Below, in pieces: positions 8,965 through 18,325 of a stretch of DNA of 64,000 nt. This stretch comes from Actinomycetota bacterium (lineage in GTDB: Bacteria > Actinomycetota > UBA4738 > HRBIN12), in NCBI GenBank assembly GCA_040881665.1, contig JBBECT010000005.1:140138-204137 (forward strand), read 5' to 3'. Below the pieces are notes generated by a model. The model was not told where the DNA came from and made no database searches. It saw only the letters and a program-made list of their open reading frames with translations. The translations under genes were made by a program, and so were the position numbers. The first letter of the stretch is position 1, and every line of letters starts with the position of its first letter.

Positions 8965-9088
8965 GGACGGGACGCCCGCGAGCAGCCCGGCCAAACTCAC
9001 CCGAGCCGGCGAACAGGGCGGCGGTCGCGAGCAACCCGAGAACGAGCGCGAGGGTGAAGCGTCCGGTGGCTCCCCCCGCGGGGCCCAG

Positions 9089-10045
9089 CTACTCGTCGCC
9101 CCAGAACAGTTCGCGGAGCGAGCGCTCGTCGTCCGACGGGGTGCCTTCGTCCGACGGAGCACTCCGCGCGATCGCCGGGCGTGGCTTCGGCTCGGGTTCG
9201 GGGACCGAGATCGGCTCGGAATCATCGGGCGAGGGTGAGGTGGGCGGCGCCGGTCGGTCGCGCGGCCGTTCGTCCACCACGGGTTCCATCGCTTCGGTCG
9301 GCTGGGTCTTCGCCGGCGACGGTGTCGAGCGCTCCGGCTCCGGCTTTGGAGCGGCGGCAGGGGGCGTCTTCCGTGCCGACTCGGCGGCTGGGGAGGTCGG
9401 TGGAACGGGTGCGGGCCCACCCACCGAGGCCGGTGCAGCCGAGGAAGGAGCGGGTTCGGCGGGAGAGGAGGCCGGCGCGGCCGAGGTGGCGCGCGGGGGG
9501 GCGGCCGCCGAGGAGGAACGCACCATCTGCTTGACTCCCTCGGCGTGGTCCTGCACCAGTGAGGCGAGCTGCTGGAGGAAGACCCGTTCCTTCGCGATGA
9601 ACGCGGAGATCGCACCGGGGTCACCCGAGGCGACCGCTCCTGCTCCCGAAGCGATCGACCCCGCGCGGGTCTCGGCCTCTCGGATGATGCGAGCCGCGTC
9701 GGCCCGTGCACGATGGACGATCTCGTCCGCCTGCCGGGACGCGGCTGCGGGGTCGGCCGCCCCGACGGCACCCAGGCCGGAATCCGTCCGCTGACGCAGG
9801 CGCTGGTTCTCCTCGACGGCAGCCGCGAAGTCCTCGGTCAAGCGGTCGAGGAACTCGTCCACTTCGCGTTCATCGTAGCCACGGGTCTTCCGCCGGAACT
9901 CCACCTGCTGGATATCGAGCGGCGTGAGGCGTCCGTCGGTGCGCGGCGAGGCGGCCGCAGCGGCAGCTTTCGAGGATGCCTGCGCCGCCGCTTGGTCGAG
10001 CGTCGCCTCCTGGGCGTCGGCGCCCTCGGCCTTCTTCTTCCGCAT
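9089..10045 (-). CDS. divIVA: DivIVA-domain protein
   Basis: The 318-residue protein has a DivIVA membrane-targeting segment at about residues 40-85 (LTPLDIQQVEFRRKTRGYDE, then VDEFLDRL). A coiled-coil stretch reaches about residue 175. A long Ala/Pro/Glu-rich low-complexity tail follows, and the protein ends in an acidic LRELFWGDE motif. DivIVA-type proteins sense negative membrane curvature and organise pole and septum growth in actinobacteria. It is the last gene of the ftsZ-distal group. ATG at 10045 is preceded by GAGGGGG. The intrinsically disordered tail is unusually long and Pro/Ser-rich. Confidence 0.9.
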   Translation of the reverse strand: MRKKKAEGADAQEATLDQAAAQASSKAAAAAASPRTDGRLTPLDIQQVEFRRKTRGYDEREVDEFLDRLTEDFAAAVEENQRLRQRTDSGLGAVGAADPAAASRQADEIVHRARADAARIIREAETRAGSIASGAGAVASGDPGAISAFIAKERVFLQQLASLVQDHAEGVKQMVRSSSAAAPPRATSAAPASSPAEPAPSSAAPASVGGPAPVPPTSPAAESARKTPPAAAPKPEPERSTPSPAKTQPTEAMEPVVDERPRDRPAPPTSPSPDDSEPISVPEPEPKPRPAIARSAPSDEGTPSDDERSLRELFWGDE

Positions 10046-10117
10046 CAGTCATCCCCCTCGCGAACGATGCCCCAGCCTAGCGCAGCGGACGGCCTCTCGG
10101 CGCCCCGGCTCGCAGCC

Positions 10118-10429
10118 CTAACAGCCGAGCGCCTGGCGCGCTACCACGAGGAACACGAAGAGCAGGATGATCGATAGATCCAGCCCGACCGCTCCAATGC
10201 TGACCGGTGGGATCAAACCGCGCAGGGGGCGGAGTACGGGTTCTGTGACGTCATCGATCAGATCGACGATCGCTCGGAGCGGACCCGTCGAGGGTATCCG
10301 CGTCCCGAACATCGCCACCCAGCTGAGGATCACCTTCGCGAAGAGGATCAGGGTGTAGACCGTGATCGCGACGCAGAGCAGCCGCACCACCGGGTTGACC
10401 TCGGTGACCTGCGCGAGATGAGCGTCCAC
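10118..10429 (-). CDS. yggT: YggT-family membrane protein
   Basis: The 103-residue protein has two predicted membrane helices (about 14-40 and 80-100) flanking the conserved block PVLRPLRGLIPPVSIGAVGLD. YggT proteins lie next to sepF/ftsZ in many Gram-positives and are thought to help division-site or osmotic functions; the molecular role is not settled. Start is GTG at 10429, nine bases after the sepF stop. Confidence 0.9.
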   Translation of the reverse strand: MDAHLAQVTEVNPVVRLLCVAITVYTLILFAKVILSWVAMFGTRIPSTGPLRAIVDLIDDVTEPVLRPLRGLIPPVSIGAVGLDLSIILLFVFLVVARQALGC

Positions 10430-10437
10430 GCCGGAGA

Positions 10438-10905
10438 TCAGAACTGGTTGTAGAAGGCGCCGCCGGCGATCCGCTCCCGGTCCTCGGCCGACACCTCGAC
10501 GTCGGCCGGCGTCAAGAGGTACACGCGGTTCGCCACCATCTCGATCTTCCCATCGAGTCCGTACACGAGGCCGGAGGCGAAATCGACGAGGCGCCGGGCG
10601 ATCTGATCGTCGGTGCTCTGGAGATTCATGATCACCGCGGTGCCGTCCTTGAACCGGTCGGCCACCTCTCGAGCTTCGTTGAAGCGACGCGGCTCGGACT
10701 TGTGGATCGCCCCGCTCGCAGCCGAACGCGGAGACGGGATCGTGCGTACGACCCCTTCGGACGCGGCTCCCGCCTGGGCCTCACGAACCGCCTGCGGCCG
10801 CTGGATCCGACGGACCTCCGCGGGCTGGGAGTCGGGCAGCTCGTCGACCTGTTCGAACTCGTCTTCCTCGACCAGGCCGAGGTACTGCATCGTCTTCTTC
10901 CACAC
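10438..10905 (-). CDS. sepF: SepF, cell-division protein anchoring FtsZ
   Basis: The 155-residue protein begins with a short amphipathic membrane-binding helix (WKKTMQYLGL). An acidic/Gln-rich linker follows, then the SepF core at about residues 70-150 (RRFNEAREVADRFKDGTAVI, ARRLVDFASGLVYGLDG, VYLLTP). In actinobacteria, which lack FtsA, SepF links FtsZ to the membrane; no ftsA is present here either. Start GTG at 10905 has AGGAG nine bases upstream. The frame is open upstream, but that part is antisense or out-of-frame shadow of yggS. Confidence 0.94.
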   Translation of the reverse strand: MWKKTMQYLGLVEEDEFEQVDELPDSQPAEVRRIQRPQAVREAQAGAASEGVVRTIPSPRSAASGAIHKSEPRRFNEAREVADRFKDGTAVIMNLQSTDDQIARRLVDFASGLVYGLDGKIEMVANRVYLLTPADVEVSAEDRERIAGGAFYNQF

Positions 10906-10979
10906 GGCTAGACGCTCCTCTCTTCGCCCCGTCCCGCACCCGTCGCCGGGTGCCGGCTCCGCCCTGGCCGGCCTGGGGA

Positions 10980-11699
10980 TCAGTGCCGGTGCGGACGATC
11001 GCCGAACAGGGTCGTGCCGATGCGGACCATCGTAGCGCCTTCCTCGACCGCGACCTCGTAATCCAGCGACATCCCCATCGAGAGTTCCCGCAGGCCGGAG
11101 TGATCCCTGCGCAGGTCCGCGGCGAGCTCGGCCAGCCGGGCGAAGTACCTGCGCGCATGCTCGGGGTCCGGATCGAACGGCGGGAGGGTCATGAGGCCGA
11201 CGAGCTCGATCCCCGAAGCGGCGGCGGCTGCGTCCGCCGCGGACGCCGCGTCGGACGGGGCCAGGCCCGACCGGGCTCCGGTGAAGTCGATCTCCAAGAG
11301 CGCCTTGATCCGTCGCCCGCCCTCGGCGGCGCGCCGGGCGAGCCGGGCGGTCGCCCGCGGCGCCGAAAGGGTCTCGACCACCTCTGCCAGCTCGGCCACC
11401 TTGTGGGCAGTGCCTGATTGCAGCGTGCCGATGAAATGCCACCGAGCTCCCGGTACCGCGTCGTGCTTCGCGCTCAGCTCCCCCACGTAGTTCTCGCCTA
11501 CGTCGATCGCACCCGCTTGCACCACCCAGTGGATCGGCTCGGGGGGCACCGTCTTCGCGGCGGCGACGATGCGGACCGCGCCGGGGTCGCGTCCCGACCG
11601 TTCGCACGCAGCGGCGATCCCGGCCCGGATCCGCTCGAGGTTCCCGAGGATCGTCGTGCGATCGAAGGTGCGGCCGTCGGGTTCCATGCGCGCGAGCAT
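10980..11699 (-). CDS. yggS: YggS-type pyridoxal-phosphate homeostasis protein
   Basis: The 239-residue protein has the PLP-binding alanine-racemase-like barrel. The PLP lysine is in IVAAAKTVPPE near residue 49, and typical blocks are GENYVGE, WHFIGTLQSG, LMTLPPF and LSMGMSLDYEVAVEEGATMV. The protein binds PLP without known catalysis and buffers vitamin B6 and keto-acid balance. It lies between pgeF and sepF, as in many actinobacteria. The start could be the first codon at 11699 or the internal Met five residues in. Confidence 0.93.
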   Translation of the reverse strand: MLARMEPDGRTFDRTTILGNLERIRAGIAAACERSGRDPGAVRIVAAAKTVPPEPIHWVVQAGAIDVGENYVGELSAKHDAVPGARWHFIGTLQSGTAHKVAELAEVVETLSAPRATARLARRAAEGGRRIKALLEIDFTGARSGLAPSDAASAADAAAAASGIELVGLMTLPPFDPDPEHARRYFARLAELAADLRRDHSGLRELSMGMSLDYEVAVEEGATMVRIGTTLFGDRPHRH

Positions 11700-11704
11700 A
11701 GGTC

Positions 11705-12493
11705 TCAGATGGAGGTGCGTGTGCCGATCGCCACCTGCCGACCGGTGGTTCCGTCACGCCGGTGGGAGAAGAAGCGTTCGGCCTCGCATGCGGTGCACAG
11801 ACCGGTGTCGATCACGAGTCCGGCGCCCGCGGCGCCGAGCACCTGCTTCGCGGTGGCGACGAGATCGAGCCGCAGATCGTTCCCGTCGCCGGAGGTGACG
11901 GCACCGGCCTCCGATCCAGCCGCCACCGCCAGGGCGACGTCGGAGGCAACCTCGTAGTGGCAGGGACCGATCGCAGGACCGATCGCGACTCGGACCGCCT
12001 CGGGATCCTCGTAGGTCCGCATCGCCGTGTCCACGATCCCGGCCGCGAACCCGCGCCAGCCGGCGTGCACCACCGTGATGGTCGACACCGACGTCGATGC
12101 GTAGATCAACGGGACGCAGTCGGCCGTCGTCACCGCCGTCGGCACACCCTTCGAGGCGGTCGCGAGGCCGTCGGTCGCCGCGACCGCCTCGACCGGATCC
12201 AGGTAGCCCGCTCCCCCGCGTTTCGGGCCGATGCGCGTGATCTTCCCGCCGTGCACGAGGCCGGCGATCGCGAACCGATCGATCTCCAGGCCCCGGACGA
12301 TCCGATCACGGTTCTCGCGGACCGACGCAGGGTCGTCACCGACCGAGAACGACACGTTCAAGCCGTCGAACGGCGGAGCGCTGACCCCACCACCGCGCTC
12401 GGTGAACGCCGCGAGCACGCCGATCTCGACCAGAGGTGTGGCGACCAGCGCGTGCGACCCCGATCCGAGGTCGCGTCGTTCGAACACGGTCAT
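11705..12493 (-). CDS. pgeF: Peptidoglycan editing factor (multicopper-oxidase-fold YfiH type)
   Basis: The 262-residue protein has the YfiH/LACC1 domain. Zinc/active-site residues are visible in VHGGK, TTADCVPL and HAGWRGFAAGI, with the late IGPAIGPCHYEV block. In E. coli the homologue hydrolyses wrongly incorporated L-Ser at position 1 of the peptidoglycan stem; purine nucleoside phosphorylase activity is reported for other members. Its place directly after ftsZ agrees with a cell-wall role. ATG at 12493; the stop is only 5 bases before the yggS start. Confidence 0.93.
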   Translation of the reverse strand: MTVFERRDLGSGSHALVATPLVEIGVLAAFTERGGGVSAPPFDGLNVSFSVGDDPASVRENRDRIVRGLEIDRFAIAGLVHGGKITRIGPKRGGAGYLDPVEAVAATDGLATASKGVPTAVTTADCVPLIYASTSVSTITVVHAGWRGFAAGIVDTAMRTYEDPEAVRVAIGPAIGPCHYEVASDVALAVAAGSEAGAVTSGDGNDLRLDLVATAKQVLGAAGAGLVIDTGLCTACEAERFFSHRRDGTTGRQVAIGTRTSI

Positions 12494-12625
12494 CCCCGCA
12501 GCCTACGCACCCGGGGCCGGAACGAGGACGGAGGCGGAGAGGTCCCGGTGAGAGGCGGGGGAAGGGCGCCTCTCCTGTGGACCTCCCCGCCTCCACGTGG
12601 GGCCGCGCGGGGCGGATGACCTTCG

Positions 12626-13822
12626 CTAGCTCTTGAGGAAGTCCGGGATGTCCAGATCCTCCTCGGCGTCGAAGGCCACGTTCTCAGCGGGTTCGCTGCG
12701 GAACACGTCGTCCTCGTCCTCGAGGAAGGAGGGCACGGGCGCCTCGGGCCGCTGCGCGGGATCCGAGGGCGCGCCGGCGCCTCGCTTGGAGGACGCGGCG
12801 CTCCGGACCGGTTCGGGCTCCTCGAGCAGCGCCGCGAGGCGCCCCTCGACCCGAGCGGGTTGCCCCTGGGCGGTGGCGATCTTGTCGAAGCCAGCCGCAA
12901 CGACGGTAACCCGGACCTCCTCGCCGAGCGCGTCGTCCACCACGGCGCCGAAGATGATGTTGGCGTCGGCGTGTGCGACGCGGGTGATCGCGTCGGCTGC
13001 CTGGTTCACCTCGTGCAAGGTCAGATCGGTCGGGCCCGCGATCGACAGGAGCACACCTTTGGCGCCGTCGATCGAGGACTCGAGCAGCGGAGAGGAGATC
13101 GCGGCCTTCGCCGCCTCGGCAGCCCGGTCCTCGCCCGAACCGCGGCCGATCCCCATCAGCGCAGACCCGGCCCCGGTCATGACGGCCTTCACGTCGGCGA
13201 AGTCGAGGTTGATGAGCCCCGGTGTGGTGATGAGGGAGGTGATCCCGTCGACGCCCTGATACAGGACCTGATCGGCCATCCGGAACGCGTCGACCATCGG
13301 CATGTTCTGGTCGGCGACTTGGAGCAGCCGGTCGTTGGGGACGACGATCAACGTGTCGACCGCCTTCTTCAGGTCGGTGATCCCCATGTCGGCGGCGGTC
13401 GCGCGCTTGCGCCCTTCGAATCCGAAGGGCCGCGTGACGACGCCGATCGTGAGGGTGCCCATGCTGCGCGCGAGTTCCGCGACAACGGGTGCTCCTCCGG
13501 TGCCCGTTCCCCCGCCCTCGCCCGCCGTGATGAACACCATGTCGGCGCCCTTCAGGATCTCCTCGATCTCGTCGGCGTGCTCCTCGGCGGCGGCGCGTCC
13601 GACGTCCGGATCGGAGCCGGCGCCCAGTCCGCGGGTCGTCTCGCGTCCGATGTCGAGCTTCACCTCGGCATCGGACATCAGCAAGGTCTGCGCGTCGGTG
13701 TTGACGGCGATGAACTCCACGCCCCGGAGGCCTGCCTCGATCATCCGGTTCACGGCGTTCACGCCGCCCCCGCCGATGCCAACCACCTTGATCACGGCGA
13801 GGTAGTTCTGAGGTGCGTCCAT
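12626..13822 (-). CDS. ftsZ: Cell division GTPase FtsZ
   Basis: This tubulin homologue forms the Z ring. The 398-residue protein carries the GTP-binding signature GGGTGTG at 103-109 and the T7 synergy loop NLDFAD at 205-210. After a variable acidic/Pro-rich linker (about 320-385) it has the conserved C-terminal peptide LDIPDFLKS, which binds partners such as SepF. ATG at 13822 has GGAGG 11 bases upstream. Unlike the tightly overlapping upstream genes, it has a 130-bp, AT-rich leader with its own promoter-like elements, so extra transcription start points are likely. Confidence 0.98.
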   Translation of the reverse strand: MDAPQNYLAVIKVVGIGGGGVNAVNRMIEAGLRGVEFIAVNTDAQTLLMSDAEVKLDIGRETTRGLGAGSDPDVGRAAAEEHADEIEEILKGADMVFITAGEGGGTGTGGAPVVAELARSMGTLTIGVVTRPFGFEGRKRATAADMGITDLKKAVDTLIVVPNDRLLQVADQNMPMVDAFRMADQVLYQGVDGITSLITTPGLINLDFADVKAVMTGAGSALMGIGRGSGEDRAAEAAKAAISSPLLESSIDGAKGVLLSIAGPTDLTLHEVNQAADAITRVAHADANIIFGAVVDDALGEEVRVTVVAAGFDKIATAQGQPARVEGRLAALLEEPEPVRSAASSKRGAGAPSDPAQRPEAPVPSFLEDEDDVFRSEPAENVAFDAEEDLDIPDFLKS

Positions 13823-13876
13823 GTCGCAACAACCTCCGCTACCTGGGGAAAGAGCCGTACGTGCCGAGCGTAACTC

Positions 13877-13905
13877 TAAGCCTAAAGCTGAGGCTTATTG
13901 TTATA
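13877..13905 (-). promoter_or_regulatory. AT-rich ftsZ leader: -10-like TATAAC and 7-bp inverted repeat
   Basis: In a chromosome near 70 % GC this stretch is strikingly AT-rich. On the minus strand TATAAC (13905-13900) resembles a -10 element; I see no good -35. Immediately downstream TAAGCCT (13897-13891) and AGGCTTA (13883-13877) form a perfect 7-bp inverted repeat with a 7-base spacer, usable as an operator or leader hairpin for ftsZ. Confidence 0.45.
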
Positions 13906-13952
13906 TCTACGTTACGTTGATGGCGAGACACTACTAGTGGGGTGCTGGTCCG

Positions 13953-14825
13953 TCAAGCGTTTCCAGGCACCTGTCCCCCGCCGGTTGTGCTTACTCGTGT
14001 CACGTCGCGCGAGGTGCTCCGCGCACCGAGGACCGCGGTCGGCGCGGTCGGCGTACTGACGTCGATCGCCGACGACGACGTCCCTTCGCTCTCGAGCCAA
14101 CGCAGTACCGCCGCCAGCGCCGCCCCCTTCGCGACGAGCTCCTCGGCGGGGCCGTAGCTCGCCACGATGCCTCCTCGGATCTGCAGCGCGAGCGACCCGT
14201 CGACGTCGGCGGTCACCCGCTCGACCTTCTCAAGCGTCGACTCGGGGATCGCACCGAGGACCGCGGCCGCGGTCTGCACGTCCGTTGCCGTGAGGACATC
14301 GATCACCGGCAGTCCCGTGGGGTCGGCGCCCGGCAGCTCCGTGCCGTCCGCGGCCACGACCCGCCCTGTCTCGTCGCCGATCCCGGCGACCGGCGACCGC
14401 TCCGCGATCGACACCTCGATCGTCGAGGGCAGCTCCCGCCCGACGGTTGCTCGCGCGATCCAGGGGTCCGCCTCCAACGCACGTTCGACCGCCGTGGTGT
14501 CGAGGTGAGCGACGTTCGCGCCCTCGACCCCCGCCAGACCGAGGATCCGTTCCCGGGTCACCTGCCCGGCCCCCGAGACCCCGATCCGCCGAGCCTCGAA
14601 CAGGGGCGTGAAGGTCGCTCCGATCATCACCGCCCCGACCGCGAGCAGGATCACCGCCGTGAGGACCACCCGCCGAGCGGTCGATCCGCGACGCCCGGCA
14701 GCGGCTTGGGATCCTGACGGGTGACGTGCGGCACGATGCGCCCCCGCGCGTCGCCGGCGGGTTGCGGGGCGCGATCGCTTCGCGGCTCCGGCATCAGCCG
14801 GTCGCGGGATCGAGATCTCCGACAC
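13953..14825 (-). CDS. ftsQ: FtsQ-type divisome protein (POTRA domain)
   Basis: The 290-residue bitopic protein has a basic, Arg-rich cytoplasmic N terminus (1-50) and one membrane helix at about 52-72 (VVLTAVILLAVGAVMIGA). The extracytoplasmic POTRA domain starts at FEARRIGVSGAGQVT, and an FtsQ/DivIB beta domain follows. FtsQ scaffolds the FtsB-FtsL-FtsW-FtsI complex. Start GTG at 14825 lies inside the end of murB (32-base overlap). The C-terminal tail is Ser/Thr-rich and poorly conserved-looking. It stands after murB rather than next to ftsZ-ftsA as in E. coli. Confidence 0.88.
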   Translation of the reverse strand: MSEISIPRPADAGAAKRSRPATRRRRAGAHRAARHPSGSQAAAGRRGSTARRVVLTAVILLAVGAVMIGATFTPLFEARRIGVSGAGQVTRERILGLAGVEGANVAHLDTTAVERALEADPWIARATVGRELPSTIEVSIAERSPVAGIGDETGRVVAADGTELPGADPTGLPVIDVLTATDVQTAAAVLGAIPESTLEKVERVTADVDGSLALQIRGGIVASYGPAEELVAKGAALAAVLRWLESEGTSSSAIDVSTPTAPTAVLGARSTSRDVTRVSTTGGGQVPGNA

Positions 14826-15741
14826 GATGAACCTCCGTTTCCAGGGTGACTCCGCTGTGGGCCGCGACGAGGTCCTGGATCGACCGGATCAGCTCGAGCA
14901 CGTCCCGTGCCCGGGTTCCCGGTTCCGCCACGATGAAATTGGCGTGCTTGCGCGAGACGCTGGCGCCCCCGACCTTCACGCCCTTTCCGCCGGCCTCCTC
15001 CACGAGGCGTGCCGCATGGTCGCCGGGGGGGTTCTTGAACACGCTCCCGCAGTTCGGCTCGGCGAGTGGCTGGGTGCGCCGTCGCCAGTCGCGAGCCTCG
15101 TCCATGTGCGCCCGGATCTGGGTGGGGTCACCCGACCCCAGGCGGGCCACCGCGCCGACGATCACGCCGCTTACCGGGAGCTCCGCCGTCCGGTAGGCGA
15201 ATCCCGCCTCGGCAGCGGGAACCGGCACCACGGTCGACGCCTCCAGATCGAAGACATCGATCCGTTCGATCACCTCCTGCATCTCGTGACCATGCGCCCC
15301 CGCGTTCATCCGCACCGCGCCTCCGAGCGTGGCCGGGATCGCCACCCCGAACTCCAGCCCCGCGAGCGCATGGGACAGGGCGACACCGGCCAGGGCTGGA
15401 AGAGGCATCGACCCTCCGCCGGTCAGCCGGTTGCCGTCCCGCGCGGCGAAGCGGAACCCCTTCCCAAGACGCAGGACGATTCCGCGGATCCCCCCGTCAC
15501 CGATCAGCACGTTCGAGCCCTTGCCGATCGTCGTGACCGGGAGCGCCGTCTCGCGGTGCGCGCGGGCGACCGTTCTCAGGTCCTCCTCCGACTGCGGCTC
15601 TAGGAACAGGTCCGCGGGGCCCCCGATCCGCAGCGTCGTCAGGGGCGCCAGGACGAACCCGGGCCGGAGCCGGTCGCCCACCGAGGCACGCAGGATCTCC
15701 GCGGCTCGCTCGACCGCCCCCCGAACCTCTCGAGGATTCAC
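14794..15741 (-). CDS. murB: UDP-N-acetylenolpyruvoylglucosamine reductase
   Basis: This FAD enzyme reduces UDP-GlcNAc-enolpyruvate to UDP-MurNAc. The 315-residue protein has the FAD/substrate blocks TTLRIGGPADL, GKGSNVLIGDGG, GVAIPATLGGAVRMNAGAHG and the C-terminal NCGSVFKNP motif with its catalytic Ser. Absence of the Tyr-loop insertion suggests type II. Start GTG at 15741 overlaps the murC stop in GTGA. The frame continues upstream in murC as a shadow. Confidence 0.95.
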   Translation of the reverse strand: MNPREVRGAVERAAEILRASVGDRLRPGFVLAPLTTLRIGGPADLFLEPQSEEDLRTVARAHRETALPVTTIGKGSNVLIGDGGIRGIVLRLGKGFRFAARDGNRLTGGGSMPLPALAGVALSHALAGLEFGVAIPATLGGAVRMNAGAHGHEMQEVIERIDVFDLEASTVVPVPAAEAGFAYRTAELPVSGVIVGAVARLGSGDPTQIRAHMDEARDWRRRTQPLAEPNCGSVFKNPPGDHAARLVEEAGGKGVKVGGASVSRKHANFIVAEPGTRARDVLELIRSIQDLVAAHSGVTLETEVHRVGDLDPATG

Positions 15742-17216
15742 CCGGTCTCCTCGAGCCGATCCAGGACCTCGTCCGTGACCATCGTCACGTCGCCGGCCCC
15801 GAGGGTCAGGACGAGATCGCCGGCCCGCACTTCCGACGCGAGGAACGGGGCGACGTCGGCTCGGTGGGGCAAGTAGACGATGCGCGTCGCTCGGTCGTGC
15901 TCGGCCAGGGAGTCGACGAGCAACTTGCCTGTCACCCCCGGGATCGGCTCTTCCCCGGCCGCGTAGACGTCGGTGATGACCGCGACGTCCGCACCCGCGA
16001 GCGATGCACCCATCGATCGCCACAGCTGCTGCGTCCGGCTGTACCGATGTGGCTGGAACACCGCCACGATCCGCCCGGCGTCGGCCTCCTGCGCCGCCGC
16101 GAGCGTCGCGACGAGCTCGGTCGGGTGGTGCGCGTAGTCATCGATGAAGGTCGCGCCGCGCGCGCTACCGCGATGCTCGAAGCGCCGGTGCACGCCCGTG
16201 AAGGTCCCGACCGCCTCCGCGGCCCGCTCGAGCGGCACCCCGACGGCGGTCGCCGCGAGCACGGCGGCAGCGCCGTTCAGCAGCGTGTGCACGCCCGGCC
16301 GGCGAAGGACCAGCCTCGCTCGCCTCCCGTCGCGCGCCACGACCTCGCCCGAGATGCCCTCCGCGCTGTGTTCTCCGGGCGCGATCAGGACGTCGTTCCC
16401 CTCCTGGAGCCCGTAGGTCAGCGTGGTCCCGACGGTGCCGCCGGACCGCTCGATGCGTGCGAGCACGCCGCGGACGCCGGGGTCGTCACCGCATACGACC
16501 GCGAGCTTCGAGCCCAGCACGAACGCCGCGAACGCCGCCTCGATCTCCTCGAAGCCGCCGCTATAGAAGTCCAGATGATCCGCCTCGACGTTCGTGACGA
16601 TGCCGACGTCGGGCGACAGCAACAGGAACGAACCGTCGCTCTCGTCGGCCTCCGCCACGAAGACATCCCCGGCGCCGTGACGGGCTCCAGATCCACTTTC
16701 GTTGAGGTGGCCGCCGATCACGAACGTCGGATCCACCCCGCACCGCTCCAGGATCACGGCGAGCATCGACGTCGTCGTGGTCTTCCCGTGGGTGCCCGCG
16801 ATCGCCACCGTCCTGTATCCGCTCGCGAGGGCGGCGAGCGCCTGTGCGCGTGCGAGCAGGGGGATCCCGCGCTCGCGTGCCGCCACCAGTTCGGGGTTCC
16901 GCTCGGGGATCGCCGACGAGATCACCACGACGTCCGGGTCGCCGAGCGCCGCCGCATCGTGGCCGATATGGATCCGCGCGCCCGCCATGCGCAACTCGTC
17001 GAGTCCGCGGCCGTCCTTCAGGTCCGATCCGGTCACCTCGATACCGCGGGCCACGAGCAACCGAGCGATCCCACTCATGCCGGCACCACCGACGCCGATC
17101 AGGTGAGCTTGCCGGACCTTCGCCAGGATCGGAACCGCCATCGTCGGGATGCTTCCGGCGGGGGGCGCATAGCCGGCCCGCGCGTACAGGGGCGGCAGGT
17201 CCCGGCGCTCGCTCAC
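15738..17216 (-). CDS. murC: UDP-N-acetylmuramate--L-alanine ligase
   Basis: This ATP-dependent ligase adds L-Ala to UDP-MurNAc. With the GTG at 17216 the protein has 492 residues. The Rossmann-like N domain reads HLIGVGGAGMSGIA (38-51), the P-loop GTHGKTTTT is at 141-149, and EADESDGSFL, NVEADHLD and DDYAHHPTE follow. The GTG sits in a GTGA overlap with murG. An ATG at 17141 (25 residues further on, MAVPILAK) is the alternative start and is closer to the usual family N terminus. Confidence 0.95.
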   Translation of the reverse strand: MSERRDLPPLYARAGYAPPAGSIPTMAVPILAKVRQAHLIGVGGAGMSGIARLLVARGIEVTGSDLKDGRGLDELRMAGARIHIGHDAAALGDPDVVVISSAIPERNPELVAARERGIPLLARAQALAALASGYRTVAIAGTHGKTTTTSMLAVILERCGVDPTFVIGGHLNESGSGARHGAGDVFVAEADESDGSFLLLSPDVGIVTNVEADHLDFYSGGFEEIEAAFAAFVLGSKLAVVCGDDPGVRGVLARIERSGGTVGTTLTYGLQEGNDVLIAPGEHSAEGISGEVVARDGRRARLVLRRPGVHTLLNGAAAVLAATAVGVPLERAAEAVGTFTGVHRRFEHRGSARGATFIDDYAHHPTELVATLAAAQEADAGRIVAVFQPHRYSRTQQLWRSMGASLAGADVAVITDVYAAGEEPIPGVTGKLLVDSLAEHDRATRIVYLPHRADVAPFLASEVRAGDLVLTLGAGDVTMVTDEVLDRLEETG

Positions 17217-18325
17217 GTCCGGCTCCTGGCGATCGTCGCGACCTCGGCCGCCAGCGCCCCGGCGGCGTCCGGTCGCCCGAACCCCGTCGCTGCGTGCGCC
17301 ATTGCCGACAAGCGGTCGTCGTCGTCGAGCAGCTCGCGAAGGCGCGTCGTCAGCAGGGGTCCGGAGAGATCGTCGTCGTGCAGGATCGCCGCCGCCCCCG
17401 CGCGCTGGACGGCGAGGGCGTTCGCGGCTTGATGGTTCCCCGTTGCGTGGGGGTAGGGGATCAGCAGGGAGGGCAGCCCGCACACGGTCACCTCTGCGAT
17501 CGTCGTCGCGCCGGCGCGCGCCACCACGACGTCCGCCGCAGCGTAGGCCAGCTCCATCTCGTCGCAGAACTCGAGGGCGATCACGCGCAGCGATCCCGCG
17601 TGCTCGGCGGGCTCGGAGACGACGCCCAGGTGCCCGCGTCCGGTGAGCACGAGCAGCTGCAGATCGTTCCGATCCTGGAGGTGCTCGATCGCGTCGGCGA
17701 TCGCGTGGTCGATCCGCAGTGCTCCCTGGCTTCCACCGAACACGAGGACCGTCATGCGATCGGGATCGAGCCCGAATCGCTCCCGGGCTCGGGCCGCGAG
17801 ATCGCTCCGGTTCGCGGGAACCGACAGGACCGTCTCGCGCACCGGGTTGCCGGTCACGACCACGTGCGGCCGTTTCGACAACATCCCGCGGGCCTCCTCG
17901 AACGAGAGCGCCACGACCGTGGCGAACCGAGCGAGCAGGCGGTTCGCGAGCCCCGGGATCGCGTTCTGCTCGTGCAACGCCACCGGGCGGCGCGCCCGCA
18001 CGCCGGCGAGCACGGCCGGGACGCTCACGTACCCGCCGACCCCGACGACCGCATCGGCGTCGGCGACCTCGGGCCCGCAATCGGCAACCGAGCCGAGCGC
18101 GGTGAACGGCGCCCGAAACATCGCGACCGACGGCGTGCGGCGCAGCGGTGCGGCGCGTACCGGCGTGAACGGGTACCCCGCTTCCGGGACGAGCCGTCCT
18201 TCGAGTCCGGTCGCGGTCCCGAGGAACGAGATCTCGGCGTCGTAGCCGCGCTCGAGCGCCCCGGCGAGGGCGAGCGCCGGGAAGACATGACCCGCAGTGC
18301 CCCCGCCCGCGATCACGACCTTCAT
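17213..18325 (-). CDS. murG: Lipid II synthase MurG (GlcNAc transferase)
   Basis: The membrane-associated GT-B transferase adds GlcNAc to lipid I. The 370-residue protein has the Gly-rich N motif AGGGTAGHVFPALAL, the donor-binding HEQNAIPGLANR, GGSQGA (second Gly loop), RAGATTIAE and HATGNHQAANA. The ATG at 18325 overlaps the ftsW stop (ATGA) and its stop overlaps the murC GTG, so it is translationally coupled on both sides. Confidence 0.96.
   Translation of the reverse strand: MKVVIAGGGTAGHVFPALALAGALERGYDAEISFLGTATGLEGRLVPEAGYPFTPVRAAPLRRTPSVAMFRAPFTALGSVADCGPEVADADAVVGVGGYVSVPAVLAGVRARRPVALHEQNAIPGLANRLLARFATVVALSFEEARGMLSKRPHVVVTGNPVRETVLSVPANRSDLAARARERFGLDPDRMTVLVFGGSQGALRIDHAIADAIEHLQDRNDLQLLVLTGRGHLGVVSEPAEHAGSLRVIALEFCDEMELAYAAADVVVARAGATTIAEVTVCGLPSLLIPYPHATGNHQAANALAVQRAGAAAILHDDDLSGPLLTTRLRELLDDDDRLSAMAHAATGFGRPDAAGALAAEVATIARSRT

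Noticed and set aside
8965-9088. Hydrophobic minus-strand stretch directly after the divIVA stop, encoding a membrane-helix-like segment
   Set aside because: Only CTG/TTG could start it, there is no ribosome site, and it ends inside the ileS 3' end. Stop-codon readthrough cannot be argued from sequence alone.
5503-9771. 1422-codon minus-strand open frame opposite ileS
   Set aside because: No recognisable domain; composition is that of a shadow frame under ileS and divIVA.
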